Part shown: piece after piece, positions 12,137 through 23,040 of the stretch
Layout of the letters: each line of letters starts with the position of its first letter
Numbering within the stretch: the first letter of the stretch is position 1
NCBI GenBank assembly: GCA_036346355.1
Contig: CM070585.1
Span: forward strand, 7,517,001 to 7,581,000
Origin: Rhipidocladum racemiflorum
Lineage: Eukaryota; Streptophyta; Magnoliopsida; Poales; Poaceae
Direction of reading: 5' to 3'
DNA: 64,000 nucleotides
The notes under the pieces: generated by a model
Seen by the model: the letters and a program-made list of their open reading frames with translations, nothing else
Told to the model about the DNA's origin: nothing
Database searches by the model: none
Translations under genes and position numbers: made by a program

Positions 12137-13108
12137 CTAGTCCCAATGCTCCGTGGGCTCGGTCCACCAGGCCAGCGTTGGCGGCTGCTCGTCGGCGAAG
12201 AAACCCCCGCACGGCTCATCGTCGTCGAGGAACCCCGTCTCGTCCTCCTCCACCTTGATAAAATTCCCGTGGAAGAACACCTCGCCGTGGCTCGCAGCTG
12301 CCGCCGCGCCGGACCCAGCGCCGGGCGCGGCAAGAAGTGTCCCCACCTCCGGAGCAGGCGCCTCCGTCGCCGGCGCGGCGCCGGCCCCGTCCGTGTCGTT
12401 TAGCACCGCGCTGGAGTCGCTCTCGGACGAACCCACACCCGCAGGCGGCGGCCCATCGGAGGCCGCCGGCTCCTCCTTCACCGACGTGAAGCTCGCCGCC
12501 GCCTCCTCGTCCCCCAGCTTTGCTTTCAGCTCCTTGATCTATCACGCAACCAACAAATTAAGCATCAGCCACTACGCACGTAAGAAGCAGCACCCTGCTG
12601 CAGTCTGACAGCATAATTAAGTGGCGCAATCAACTTGGCTGCACGGACCTCGGCGAGGAGAGCGTCCTTGTCGCGGCGGAGCGCGTCGTGGTCGAGACGG
12701 AGTGCGTCGTAGGAGTGGCGGAGCGCGGTGTAGTCGCGCTCGAGCTGCTTGGTCTTCCAGCGCGCGCGGCGGTTCTGGAACCAGACGGCGACCTGGCGCG
12801 GCTGCAGGCCGAGGTCGCGCGCAAGGCGCGCCTTGCGCTGCGGCTCCAGCTTGTTCTCTACCTCGAAGCTCCGCTCCAGGGCGCGCACCTGCTCCGCGCT
12901 CAGCCGCCGCTTCTTCTCCCCGCCGCCGCCGCCGCACGCCATCATCTCCTCCTCCGCGTTCCCCTCCGCCTCCATCCCAACCCAACCATCATCTAATTAA
13001 ACACGCACAAAGACTCAATTTTTCACACGTCTTTCAGCACGAAATCACCTCAAAGGGACAAATTCCCGCAAGAAACAAGGAACGGATGTTACCATTAGGA
13101 TTGGCCAT
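12137..13108 (-). CDS. HOX4: HD-Zip class I homeobox transcription factor, HOX4-like
   Basis: Three exons: 13108-13093, 12992-12649 and 12538-12137. Both introns are GT-AG (100 and 110 bp). They sum to 762 bases, or 253 residues plus stop. Residues 31-87 form the homeodomain (helix 3 VWFQNRRARWK at 75-85). A leucine zipper follows with heptad leucines at 89, 96, 103, 110, 117 and 124. The tail is acidic and ends PTEHWD. The layout, the MEAEG...MMACGGGG N-terminus and the tail match rice HOX4. Class I HD-Zip proteins bind CAATNATTG-type sites as dimers in the nucleus; rice HOX4 acts in gibberellin response and internode growth (family knowledge). The start used is the first in-frame ATG. Thirteen codons upstream, where the HOX4 N-terminus (KRPGG) would begin, the codon reads TTG. 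Confidence 0.93.
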
Positions 13109-13600
13109 CGGGAGGAGGGAGGGGCTACTGCCGCCGGGTCGCTTCAATCCGAGTTCAAGAGGAATTCAGAGGGTACCAACTCTCTTACTGCGAGAAGAGG
13201 GGCAAAGAAGGGGAGGAAGGGCGCGGGTGCCTCCATTGCTGTTTCCTCGCGAGTCTTTCGTCCATGATGCGTTCTATGGATAACACCATGTACTGTCGTC
13301 TGCGCCCTCTAATCTCGATCGAAATGTTTCCTACAATTACAAGCCCCTTGTGCGGTTTCTCATGATCCAAGAAAGAGCGCCGGGAGAGAGCGCGTGTGTG
13401 GAGTGGAGTCTTCTCTCTGCGTTTCTTTTCCGGTTTCCTTCCTTGCTTTGGCGAGACCGTGTGCTGTATTCTGTGTGTATTAATAAAGGGCGGGAGAGAG
13501 AGAGAGAGAGAGAGAGGGCGCGGGGGTGCGCTTGGGTTAGGTACAGGGGCTAATGGTGCGGTTAAGAGATGACCATGGTTAACCAGCATGTGTTGCATGA
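13109..13600 (-). promoter_or_regulatory. HOX4 upstream/5' leader region
   Basis: This covers the leader and proximal promoter of HOX4. The first 39 bases upstream of the ATG are in frame and encode KRPGG-like residues, headed by TTG at 13147-13145. A (GA)n run at 13494-13516 reads (CT)n on the gene strand, a feature common in plant 5' leaders. A TTTATTAATA stretch on the minus strand just downstream of that run is a weak TATA candidate. The transcription start is not known. Confidence 0.5.
13494..13516. repeat. (GA)n microsatellite upstream of HOX4
   Basis: About 11 GA units, lying about 390 bases upstream of the HOX4 start codon. Confidence 0.95.
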
Positions 13601-13711
13601 AGAACTGTTTACTTATCTTACTTCTCTTTTATTTTTTATTTTTTGCAAAAATGGTTTTCTTCTAAATTGTTTTGCAAAACTAACATCTTTCTCCATCACG
13701 GAAGGACCGAT

Positions 13712-14746
13712 GACGTCACCTTTCGTACTAGAGAACCGCGGAAGCCCGAGAAGTCACGCCAAGCGACCACGTAAGTGGGGCGCGACTTGCTACGGACTGC
13801 AGGACCGAAAATACAGGGTGCTGCGATGTGGAAGCGTGGGAAGAGACATCATGGCAACTGACGAGTACCCATGCCATGGGTACCCCCATCAGCCCGGAAG
13901 CACGAACGGGCTGACCAATCATGGCGAAGGCCCAGCACCACCAAAAGGTACTTGGGCCACGGGGAGCGAGCCCCGACCCGTGCAGGGCCGACCTCGAACG
14001 GTCGGCGGACTCCGGTTCCAGGCGGTCGGCATGCTCCAGCCGCCTAATATTGAAGCTCAAGCTCCACTGCGCCGCAGGCCAAGATGGCCCACGCCGATGT
14101 CGACGGCCGCCTTGTGCGCGCAGCGTCTGGCGTCAGACGTGGCGCGCCCTTCCCAAGATCGGAAGAGCCACCGAAGGAGTCAAGCCCCGCCCCATCGCTG
14201 GAACACCGCAGGAGCGCCCGCTCCGAGGCCAAGGCAAAGTCAAGCGCCATTAAAGCCGCCGAGGCAGACAGAGCACCACGCAAGGCGTCATCCGGCATCA
14301 TCGCGCAAGACCGCACATCGCAGAGCCACCAACCACGCCTCGGGACGGCGAGAGGACGGTCGGACAAGACAGGAGCCAGACTCCGAGACACGCACGCCCC
14401 CTTTCTAGTGGATTTCCTAAACACCCGTGTAACCCGCCTCCTCCGTCTATATAAGGAGAGGCGGGGCCCGAGAGGGAGGGGAGAGACAGAGAAAAAGGCC
14501 CTCCAGGAAGCCACGACTCCCTAGCCAAAGCACGAAGGGAATCGAACAGCCGACTCCCCGCCTCGCTTGTACACCCCTTGTTCATCGCCCAAAGATTAAT
14601 ACATCCGCACCAAACGAACTGGAGTAGGGACATTCAGCCCGAACCAGTATACATCATCTGACTCCTTGAGTCGACCATTCGGGGAGAGGGAGCGCGCGAC
14701 CCCATCCGACCATAAATTCGCATTGCCGGTGCACGAAACACCGACA
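13712..14746 (+). mobile_element. LTR-like sequence, probably a solo LTR or LTR fragment
   Basis: GC-rich sequence with a plus-strand TATA box (TCTATATAAGG near 14446), a purine-rich leader and an end typical of grass gypsy LTRs (GAAACACCGACA at 14735-14746). The left end is uncertain and no target duplication was found. The 279-residue open frame across it has no known domain and is treated as chance. Confidence 0.5.
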
Positions 14747-14852
14747 ACAACTGTGCTACAATACCTTCCATGATATCGTAGCGTGAAAGATTTCTTCCGT
14801 TCTACCATGGCGTGAAAGTTTTCTCCGAGTACTGTAGTACTGTGCCATAGAG

Positions 14853-15188
14853 CAGGGTTCACAAAACCGTACCGCGCAAATCGGTTCGATTTTCGTGGTA
14901 CGATTCTCGCAAAAACCGCCAAAAACAAAAGTGTTGAAAAAAAAATCGAAAACCGTACGATTTTCAATGAAAAACCGCTCGGTTTTCACGAAAAACCAAC
15001 CGGACCAATGAAATGTTCTTTGAAAACGGTTTTTAGCGGATTTAACGAAAAATCGGACACATAATTTTTTTCAAATTTTCAAAAAAAAATTAATTTTTTT
15101 AATTAGACCGGTTTATCAAGCGGTTTTGTATCTCGACCTGAAGCGGCAAGATCGAAAACAGCGGTTTGTCGCGGTTTTGTGAGTCCTG
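14853..15188. mobile_element. hAT-like MITE with CAGGG(A/T)TCACAAAACCG-type ends
   Basis: The left end CAGGGTTCACAAAACCG and the right end CGGTTTTGTGAGTCCTG are inverted with two mismatches. It is 336 bp. The interior is rich in CGGTTTT/AAAACCG words. Flanking 8-bp duplications were not found, so the superfamily is inferred from the terminal sequence. 52981-53300 may be a diverged relative. Confidence 0.65.
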
Positions 15189-16197
15189 TTTTTGTAAAAT
15201 AATATGGGAGCAAGCCATTTAAAAAAAAAAAGTGAAGTAGAGGGGATGAAGAGGGAACAGCTCTTGCCTGGAAACTTGACAGGAAGAAGCGTGACCGTTC
15301 TTTACATTTCAGTTCAGAAAAGATCTGAACGAACTAGGCGAGTACTACTACTACAGTACTTCGTGCGATCTCTGGACCGATTAGACAACCAGTACTCAGA
15401 ATCGCTGGTTAATCTCCCACGCAATGCAGAAATCCACAGTCCCTTACTCCACAATCCTTCGCCTTCTGCTTCGCTTTAGCCGGTACCCACATCAGGATCA
15501 TCGAATTGCATGCGCACATCGTCCTTCCTGGTAAAGTCCTAGTCCCAGAAGACCGAAACCAGGTGATCGTCAAGGTCAGGTCAGGCCCGTGCACGAAGGC
15601 AAGACGAACAACTCCTACCAACAGCCAGAGGTAGGCAGGCATGCATGGCGGCGGGCGGGAGCAAGCGAGCCGAACCCAGCCGCGGCAGCGCGGGCGAGGC
15701 GCGCGGAGGCGGGACGGTGCAAACGATCGGTGGGAGACCGGGAGTGCGTGTGGATTCCGCATCGTTTGGCCCGCGGGCTCAGGCGATGCGGGCTCGTGGA
15801 AAAGCGCGCGGAGATTTTAGTAGCGGGGCCCGATTGGTCGGGAGAGCAAACGGGAGGCCGGTAAAAGGCAAGCTACAAGGAGCTGCAGCTTTCTCGTGAA
15901 TGGTGGCATCCATCCATCGGAAAGGCGTTCATCCGTCTCGACGACTGCTTCTTCTCCTCTCTTTTATAGTTGCCGTTGTGCCGATCACAGTTTCACATGT
16001 CTCGTCTGTCACCCCCCAACCCCGCTGCCTTGCCGTGACGTCAGCTCCAACTCTTCAACCTAATGTTGTCTAGGCTCGCGTCCTGCAGCATCGTCCACCA
16101 CCCTCGCCGTCGCCAATCGGCGATGTCGCCATCCCGATGCCCATCAACTTAATTATGTGTTGATTCGGATAAAAATACTCTCGAAATTCTCTGTATA
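15189..16197. other. Intergenic, GC-rich in the middle
   Basis: No gene recognised. 15590-15900 is GC-rich with overlapping short open frames on both strands and no known domain. Confidence 0.4.
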
Positions 16198-16437
16198 TCT
16201 CTACTATTATAAAGCAGCAGTTGGTGGCAGTGGTGAGTTCTACCCACATCATTAATTGCCCTACTTAATTGCCCTACGCAAAAAACGAAGCGTTGCTTTA
16301 ATTAGCCAGCTTTCGCAAGAAACGAAGCGTTAAAGATAGATGTTTGATTTTGTGAAATATTTTTTTTTATTTTTTAATCTTTATTTTTTGTTAGTATCAA
16401 TTTTGTTTTTCGTAGCAACGCACGGGCATGTAACTAG
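16198..16437 (+). mobile_element. Non-autonomous Helitron, copy 3 (cleanest)
   Basis: Starts TCTCTACTATTATAAAG and ends with the GCAACGCACGGGCA hairpin region and CTAG at 16434-16437. It sits between A (16197) and T (16438). It is 240 bp with no coding, a textbook Helitron boundary pair. Confidence 0.85.
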
Positions 16438-18863
16438 TTATATACTAATTTAAACAAAACTAGTACACACAATAAGATGATAACATAACCATATCCATCA
16501 TATTTATTTATAGTTTCCAAAGTTTTACAAAAAAAGGACAGTACGCAGGCCAAATAAAGATTACAATGGAAGTAAAAACTTTAGTAGTGATAGTCTAATT
16601 GAGTTACCGTAGGAGATCGATTGGGAAAGCGGCCTAGACGTTCTTATCCTCATCATGGTAGAACTTCTCCTCTGAATCAACAGAGTAAACAAGGGTGAGT
16701 AAAAAAAGTACTCTGCAAGTTACATAGAAGATACATTTAAATGTAGAGCTGACAAAGGAATGCTATATGGTTATATTTTGCAGAAAACAAGTTTTTCAAT
16801 ATTATAAGTAATTTCTAAATGACATACTTTTAATTAATAAGGAATTCTTTTTAAACAATTTTTACCACAGGAATCAATCCTAGAGCTAGAATCAATCCAC
16901 CTAAAATTCACTTTTCTGAACACATTTTCAAAAACATCAAAATCTAGTATGTGAAAGACTTGCTCGGCATGCCTATGACCGTGGGTGCAGCTAATCAATT
17001 AGTTTTAACTCTGTAGAGGTTGTACAACTTTACCTTTAAAACATGATCATCTTTTAGTGCCAAGCTATTATCACACTTCCTTAGGTGTGCGACAGAGAGA
17101 TCATGACAAGGCATTTATAATACGTCATTCTAAAGCAGCCATGCCTCGCTAAGGTTCCACTAATGATAGGGTTAAAATGACCCTATGTCGGAAGCCCCCC
17201 TCATGCGCCAAAGAATCAATCCACAGATATGACCATCAATGGAACTTTGCAAATTAGTTAGCTAGGTCTATCCTATGCTAGACTTGTGGTCGCACGGTTA
17301 AGCTTTATATTCAGTAACTCACAGACCGATCTTTAACTAACTAGACGAGCTTTCGACTAACCCAAAGACCAACAATCAACCATTCTCGCCCAGTCTAAAT
17401 CCATATTTTCATTTTTCACACAAATTCTTTGATCACCACATCAAATTTTTAGTTTAGCAAATTTTTATTTGGCATAAACTCCCAAAATTCTAGTTTTGGT
17501 CCTAAGCAGATCTAAGCATCACCAATTATTTTACTTATCAACTTATGTTAAAATTATACTCTTAGGGTTACAACAACATAATGAAATTAAATTTCAAATG
17601 AGGATCATAATCAAAACTAGGTACTACTATTCATTTCAAAATTAGGATCAAACTACTCTTGTTACAATTTAAGCATGCAATTACATTTAAAACAAATTAA
17701 CATTTAAAAATTAGGATCAATATGGTCAAGATGTGCAACTTGCATGGTTCTTAGGGGAGGTACTCTGAGTCAGTGGTCACGAACTTGTCCAAATCTTCGT
17801 AATCCAAGCATTGCAAAGAACATAAAATATCAAATAAAGTCAAATAAAATCAAATAAATTAAACCAACAGCATTGATATAAAATCTATAATTTTTACAAA
17901 TTTTCAGGAAGAAAAACGGGTTCGTTTCGAGTTTGTATGAGCATAATATGGTTTTTAGAAGTTTAAAACCGAAAATAAAAGAAAAAAGGTACTATTTTGG
18001 AATTTTCAGGATTCTCTGTAATTATTTTTCAATAGAAAAACCTTGTTTATTGCGCAAGCATGACATCGGTGACTATTTCAATTTTTGAAAGAATTTTTCA
18101 ATTGGAAAATAGGATTATGACGCAATGATGATGTCATAAATCAATTTTGGTAGAAATATTTTTTATAAAGGTAAAAGTTGATTTATATAACATGTGGGAC
18201 CAAGACTGTGGACTCGATCCATGGCACGAGGCCGGACCACAGTGCACCCTGTGCACCGGTCTGGTCAGCAGAGCACGCTCGTCTGGCGTAGAGCATGCGC
18301 ACGGTGGCACGGCAGTGGCCTCCGGCTGGCCAGCGTGAGGCCGAGCAGCTGCAACGCAAGTGGACTAGCCTGGCCGTGGCTCCGGATGGTCGGTGTGACC
18401 AGGGAGAGGCGGCTAGGCGCGACGGTGGTTCGGCCCTGCGGCATGGAATGGAGAGAAGGGACGACCAAGGCTAGGGAACACGCGCACGGGCTTGGCGGCA
18501 ACGTCACCAAGCTGACATTGTGGTCATCGGTGGTGGGGAAGCACAGATGTCGGTGCAATTTGCAAAATACCGAGCTTGGCCGCAAAGAAGAAAAGGACAA
18601 GATTAGTCTCGTGGTTAAAGGGAATCAGAAAATTGAAAAGAGGGGGTAGATTAAGGGAGACCTTGTGAACAAAATGATGTGAACAGAACTGGACAAGGAG
18701 GTACAAGGTGGCGGTGTCGTGACGAGTACGTGGCGGCCGGCAATGGCAAGCTCCAGTTCTTCACTTGGTGCGGGCAAATGAATGGACGAGAGGTCTTGGG
18801 AGTAGCAAAAACGGAACCGAAGGTCATCGCGGAGTCGGTGCTCCCCTTTTATAGGGCCACGGG

Positions 18864-20481
18864 TAAGGGTGAAAACGGGTCGGATACGGGCGGATATTGC
18901 TCTTCCCGGATCCTAACCCATATTTTTTCAGGATACGGGCTAGCCGGATACAGATACGAATCTGGGTTAATTGGGATACGGATACGGGACGGATATGTGA
19001 CAGATTCGGATCGGAAACGGATAAATATATACGGATAATGCATGCATATATAGAGTAATATATTCACTACTAGAAATCTAACTTTTACCGAGTGTAAAAT
19101 GTAATGGCCTACGGGCCGTCGGAAAAAACTAAGGAAGCCGACGGTGCATCTTTTTCTCGACGGTGGAACAAAAACGGACAGCTATTAGAAGATTTACCGA
19201 TAGGGCTTACCACAAACCGACGGTTGGTGGAAAACCTTCAGTCATAGTATGAAATCACCGAGAGGGTAACAATTACTGTGAGTGCAATGCTAACCAGGGG
19301 CCATTACAAACAATCACCGAGTGGGAATACATTTAATGTGTGTGTATAGGTAACACTCGGTTATTGCAATGATTTGCCGATGGGGTACAAACTTTTAGCG
19401 AGGGTACAAATCAAACACTGGGCTATTGCAAAATTCATACGAGGTTGGATGAAGGTGATGTATATATGAAAAATGTAGCTCTCATTGAAATCTACAACTT
19501 TGTAGTTGATAACTTTTCTATTTAAAGTCATATATTTGACTAAATAATTGATAAAGCATCATGAGAACAAGAGTTAAAAGAAGTACTTTTCTTACTTCTA
19601 GCAAGAAGAGAGTTGAGGTGAATTTGTTCGAAGGAAGAGGTTGTGTTCAATAGGTTGTGAGTTCGAATCATAGGCATCACGTGTTTCTAATTTGAAAATA
19701 AAAAATGTTTAACTTAAGGGATTGTGATGCAAACAAGTTGTCAGGTTAAATCCCTAGATTTGAATTTTTTTTTACATTTTTTACACAAAAAATCCCACAT
19801 ATAGTTATGAGAAATTACCGGGGGTTTCTATACCCCGTTAGAAAGAAAAAACCTCTCATCCATATATTTACCGAGTGCTATGAAAACCCTCGTTAAACTA
19901 ATAACCGAGGGTACTGTCGGGAATCCCACGAATGGCCGACCATGAGTGGCCGAGGGGAAGTTACTGACGGTTTACGCTCGGCTATATACATGGCCTACAA
20001 TATTTTGCAATGGCTGACACATTTTTTCCACTCGGTAAAAGTTGAAAATCTAGTAGTGATTTTGAATTAAACCGTACGGGTACATAACCATAGTAGCAAG
20101 TTATATATATCAATCAAACCCAATATACGTCATAGAAAGAATATGCTACTTTAGGATTAATAGAACCAACTCATTGTCAATATAAATGTGCTCTCTATGG
20201 AAAACAATGAGTGAAATGGGCTAGGCCATGCTGATATCCGAATAGGAAATCCGGATATCCAATCCGAATACCCGAATAGGAAAAATCCGGATATCCGAAT
20301 ATTCAGATCATGTCCCGTATTTACCGGATATTGGTTGCCTTGTATCCGATCTCGTATCCAAATTCAAGTATCCGGATCTAGTTCCGATTCTAACCGGATA
20401 GTAAAATCCGATCCCGTATCCGATCCCGATCGGATTCGGTCCCGGATTGGACGGGAATTATCCGACCCGTTTTCATCCCTA
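18864..20481. mobile_element. hAT element, TSD GCCACGGG
   Basis: The left end TAAGGGTGAAAAC and right end GTTTTCATCCCTA are inverted. The 8-bp duplication GCCACGGG is at 18856-18863 and 20482-20489. Subterminal CGGATA/TATCCG words are dense at both ends. No transposase is encoded. A 994-bp CACTA element sits inside it. Confidence 0.92.
19065..20058. mobile_element. Non-autonomous CACTA element, TSD ATT
   Basis: The ends CACTACTAGAAATC and GATTTTCTAGTAGTG-like (closing at 20058 with CTAGTAGTG) are inverted. The 3-bp duplication ATT is at 19062-19064 and 20059-20061. Subterminal ACCGAGTG/CACTCGG words recur through the element, as is usual for CACTA. No transposase frame. It is nested in the hAT. 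Confidence 0.92.
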
Positions 20482-21065
20482 GCCACGGGACAACGAGGTG
20501 ACGTCAACAGACGCAGGCATCGCGGTAGCCAAATTTTGATGAGGATTAGTGGGGCTTAATCCCCTTTGATTATGCACTAAAAATCATGATTTAATGGCAC
20601 CGCTTCTGGAGCTCGGCTTGGACTGTAATGGCGCATGGAGAGAGAATAAGCGGGAGGGGGAAGAAGGAGGGGTGGGGCCGGTTGGCAGGTGGGGTCGAGC
20701 AGGGCACATTCGGCGGGGAGAGAAGAGGGAGGGGGCGAGTGGGCCAGCTGGGCTGCACGGTAGAAGGGGATTGGGCCGGTTCGGATGGGGCTTTCTTTTT
20801 ATATATATACTGAGGATTAAAAGGGCTTGTAAAGAAAAGCAAATATAGTTCAAAAATCTTGGATAAATACACAGAAATGCCCAATGATACTTTGAACCCA
20901 AATAAATTATTTTTGGCTTAAAATTTTTGTTTTAATTTTTTATTATTATTATTAATTCCTGAAAATAGACAAAACATTTTTTAAAAAAATATTAAAATTC
21001 AAGTAAAAATCCCAGAAATATTTAATTAATTACTTAATAAATTCCATAAAATTTAGGGTGTTACA

Positions 21066-22011
21066 TCATGAGAGTGAAAGTGAGAGAGAGAAGAAGAATA
21101 TTCCAAGAATGTTTTAAGACCAAGTTTTAAAAAATTAATATTTTAAACTCAAGTTTCAACCCTAAAGTTTCAAGAAGTTTTAGCAAGTTTCAGTAGGTTT
21201 CATCGAGTTTCAACAATTTTCAGAAAGGTTTTGTGGAATTCATCCAAGTTTCACCAAAAGTTTTTAAAAAATAAAAAGAATCAAACAAGTTTCAAATGTG
21301 TTCACAAGCACCCCTACCTCAGCTAGCTGCCACATCGCCGCTCCCAGAGTGCCGCGAGTTCGCACCTTCGTCTTAGGCCGCGAGCTGCATCGTCACCTCC
21401 CATGAAGCAATGATGCCCTCTCCTTTGGCCGCGATTGTGCCATTGTCAACTCCTCTTCTGGCCTTACCGCTTCTTTCTCCAGTAACGAGCCGCCCTACCG
21501 CAAAGCTGCCGCCTCCTCCAACCACGACTGCACTACCACTAGCTCCTCCTCCAGCCGCAAGCATAGCATCGCTTCTGCTTCTTTTTTGGCTTGCACACCG
21601 CCTCAAATCTAAGCGAGAGAGGGGAGAGAGGGAGGGGTAAGGCGGAGGGACCTGGATCAAGAAGAATGGAGTGAGAGGAAAGAGAAAATGAAGGGATAAG
21701 GTGGAGGTAAGTGCAAATCACGTGTGTTCGATGGTTTGGATCGGATGGGCACGAATTGTATCGTTGGTTGGGTATAAAATATTACAATGTTTTATAGTAT
21801 TTCAAAAAAATTCCTATAATCTTTTTGCACTTCGATCCCTGCGTTTGTGTACGGTTTATTTATCTCACCAAGCCCAGGGAGGCTGTGGTGGACTACATTG
21901 GGTCTCAGTAGTGTAAAGAGAATGTGTTAAGAACCTAGAAATTTTGTGCACAATATAATTCAGTTTTCATGATCGTGGTAAAATCCCTGCATTTTAAACA
22001 GGGCATGCTAG
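21066..22011. other. Intergenic, with a degenerate AAGTTTCA repeat
   Basis: No gene recognised. Variants of AAGTTTCA recur about every 15-20 bases over 21120-21290. 21330-21650 is C/T-rich with open frames but no known domain. Confidence 0.4.
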
Positions 22012-23040
22012 TGTCGGCGTATTCTACACCAGGGTACCCATTCCCCCGCAATAAACACGGTCGCCGGGTGGGCAGGGCGCGTTCGGGCCCCACCACCACT
22101 GCGGCGGCAAGAGGGCCACAAGGTGGTCGCCCGGTGGGCAGTGGCGTCGAGCCACACCACTGGCGCCGATAAATGGTCGCCCGGTGGGCGAGTGGCGTCG
22201 AGCCACACCACTGGGCGTCGAGTAAGGTGGTCGCCCAGTGGACAGGTGGCGATCAGGCCACACCACTGGGCGTCCAGTAAGGTGGTTGCCCGATGGCGGT
22301 GGCGATCGAGCCACCATCGGGCGCCCGATAAGGTGGTCGCCCGATGGGCAGTGGCGTCTGAGCCACACCATCTGGCGTCTAGTAAGGTGGTCGCCGGTGG
22401 GCCAGGTGGCATACTGAGCCACACCATCGGGCGCACCACCCCGAGGCCTGCGATCTGTCGAATCAGGGGCATTTAATGCGAATCGTGCGCATTAAATGCA
22501 AAGCGTGGAGGCTATAGTATGGCGGCGCGCATTCCCCAGGCGCGCATTGATGACGGGTGACGTCACGATGGCACCCCTCCCTCTGGCGGAACGGACGGCG
22601 TTGGTCGGCGCAGAGCCCGAGGCAGGGGTGTGACGGCTGCGACAGGCATTAAATGTGCTGTAAGGATAGGGACGGGCGCATTAAATGCCCCGTGGCAGTG
22701 TAATGAATATTGTAGGACTATTGTAACCCACGCACCTCAGCCAGCCCGGCTATAAAAGGGAGCTGGGGTGCATGGGAGAAGGGGTTTGGTTCGGTTCGGA
22801 TTCCAGTTCAGGTTCCAATCCCGGTTCCTCTCTGGCGACAACACAAGCAATACCAAGAAAAGCAGGACTAGGGCTGTTACTCTTCGGAGGGCCTGAACCT
22901 GGGTAAACCCTAGCGTCCCCCTTCTTGCAAGCTTCCACTGCACTCCAGCCTCATCCTCTGGCGATTACCCCGAAAGCCCCCCCCCGTCTGAACCTTACAA
23001 GCACCCGATCCGGAGGTGCCTGTTGGCTAGAACGCCGACA
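22012..23040 (+). mobile_element. Solo LTR (gypsy type) with internal tandem array
   Basis: Starts TGTCGGCGTATTC and ends AACGCCGACA, with TATA box CTATAAAAGG near 22750. The flanks GCTAG (22007-22011) and ACTAG (23041-23045) differ by one base, fitting an old 5-bp duplication. No internal domain or second LTR is present, so it is a solo LTR. Confidence 0.8.
22121..22440. repeat. Tandem repeat, about 50-55 bp unit, six copies
   Basis: Units begin near 22122, 22172, 22225, 22280, 22331 and 22385, each with GGTGGTCGCC...GTGGCG...GCCACACCA. It lies inside the solo LTR, upstream of its TATA box. It produces long chance ORFs on both strands. Confidence 0.9.

Larger units (their letters stand above)
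16440..21065 (-). mobile_element. Gypsy-type solo LTR, split by a hAT (left end unresolved)
   Basis: On the minus strand it begins TGTAACACCCTAAATTT (21065 downward), as does the LTR ending at 52586. Similarity to that LTR continues across the whole stretch, including a block near 16970-17110 that matches 50500-50640. The left end is not clear: the first 90 bases of the other copy have no obvious match beside the Helitron at 16198-16437. No target duplication to TCATG (21066-21070) was found. The hAT at 18864-20481 interrupts it. Confidence 0.7.

Noticed and set aside
12621..13283. 220-codon plus-strand ORF
   Set aside because: It lies antisense to HOX4 exon 2 and intron, is Arg/Pro-rich from GC content, and has no known domain.
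13569..14408. 279-codon plus-strand ORF
   Set aside because: It runs through a GC-rich LTR-like sequence, has no recognisable domain, and overlaps equally long frames on the other strand.
19640..19680. tRNA B-box-like word (GAGTTCGAATC)
   Set aside because: It sits inside a CACTA element and has no cloverleaf partner sequences.
22121..22440. Possible CRISPR-like array
   Set aside because: Units are contiguous and diverged with no unique spacers, and the context is a plant LTR.
22008..22472. Repetitive minus-strand ORFs
   Set aside because: They are produced by the 50-55 bp tandem array in the solo LTR.
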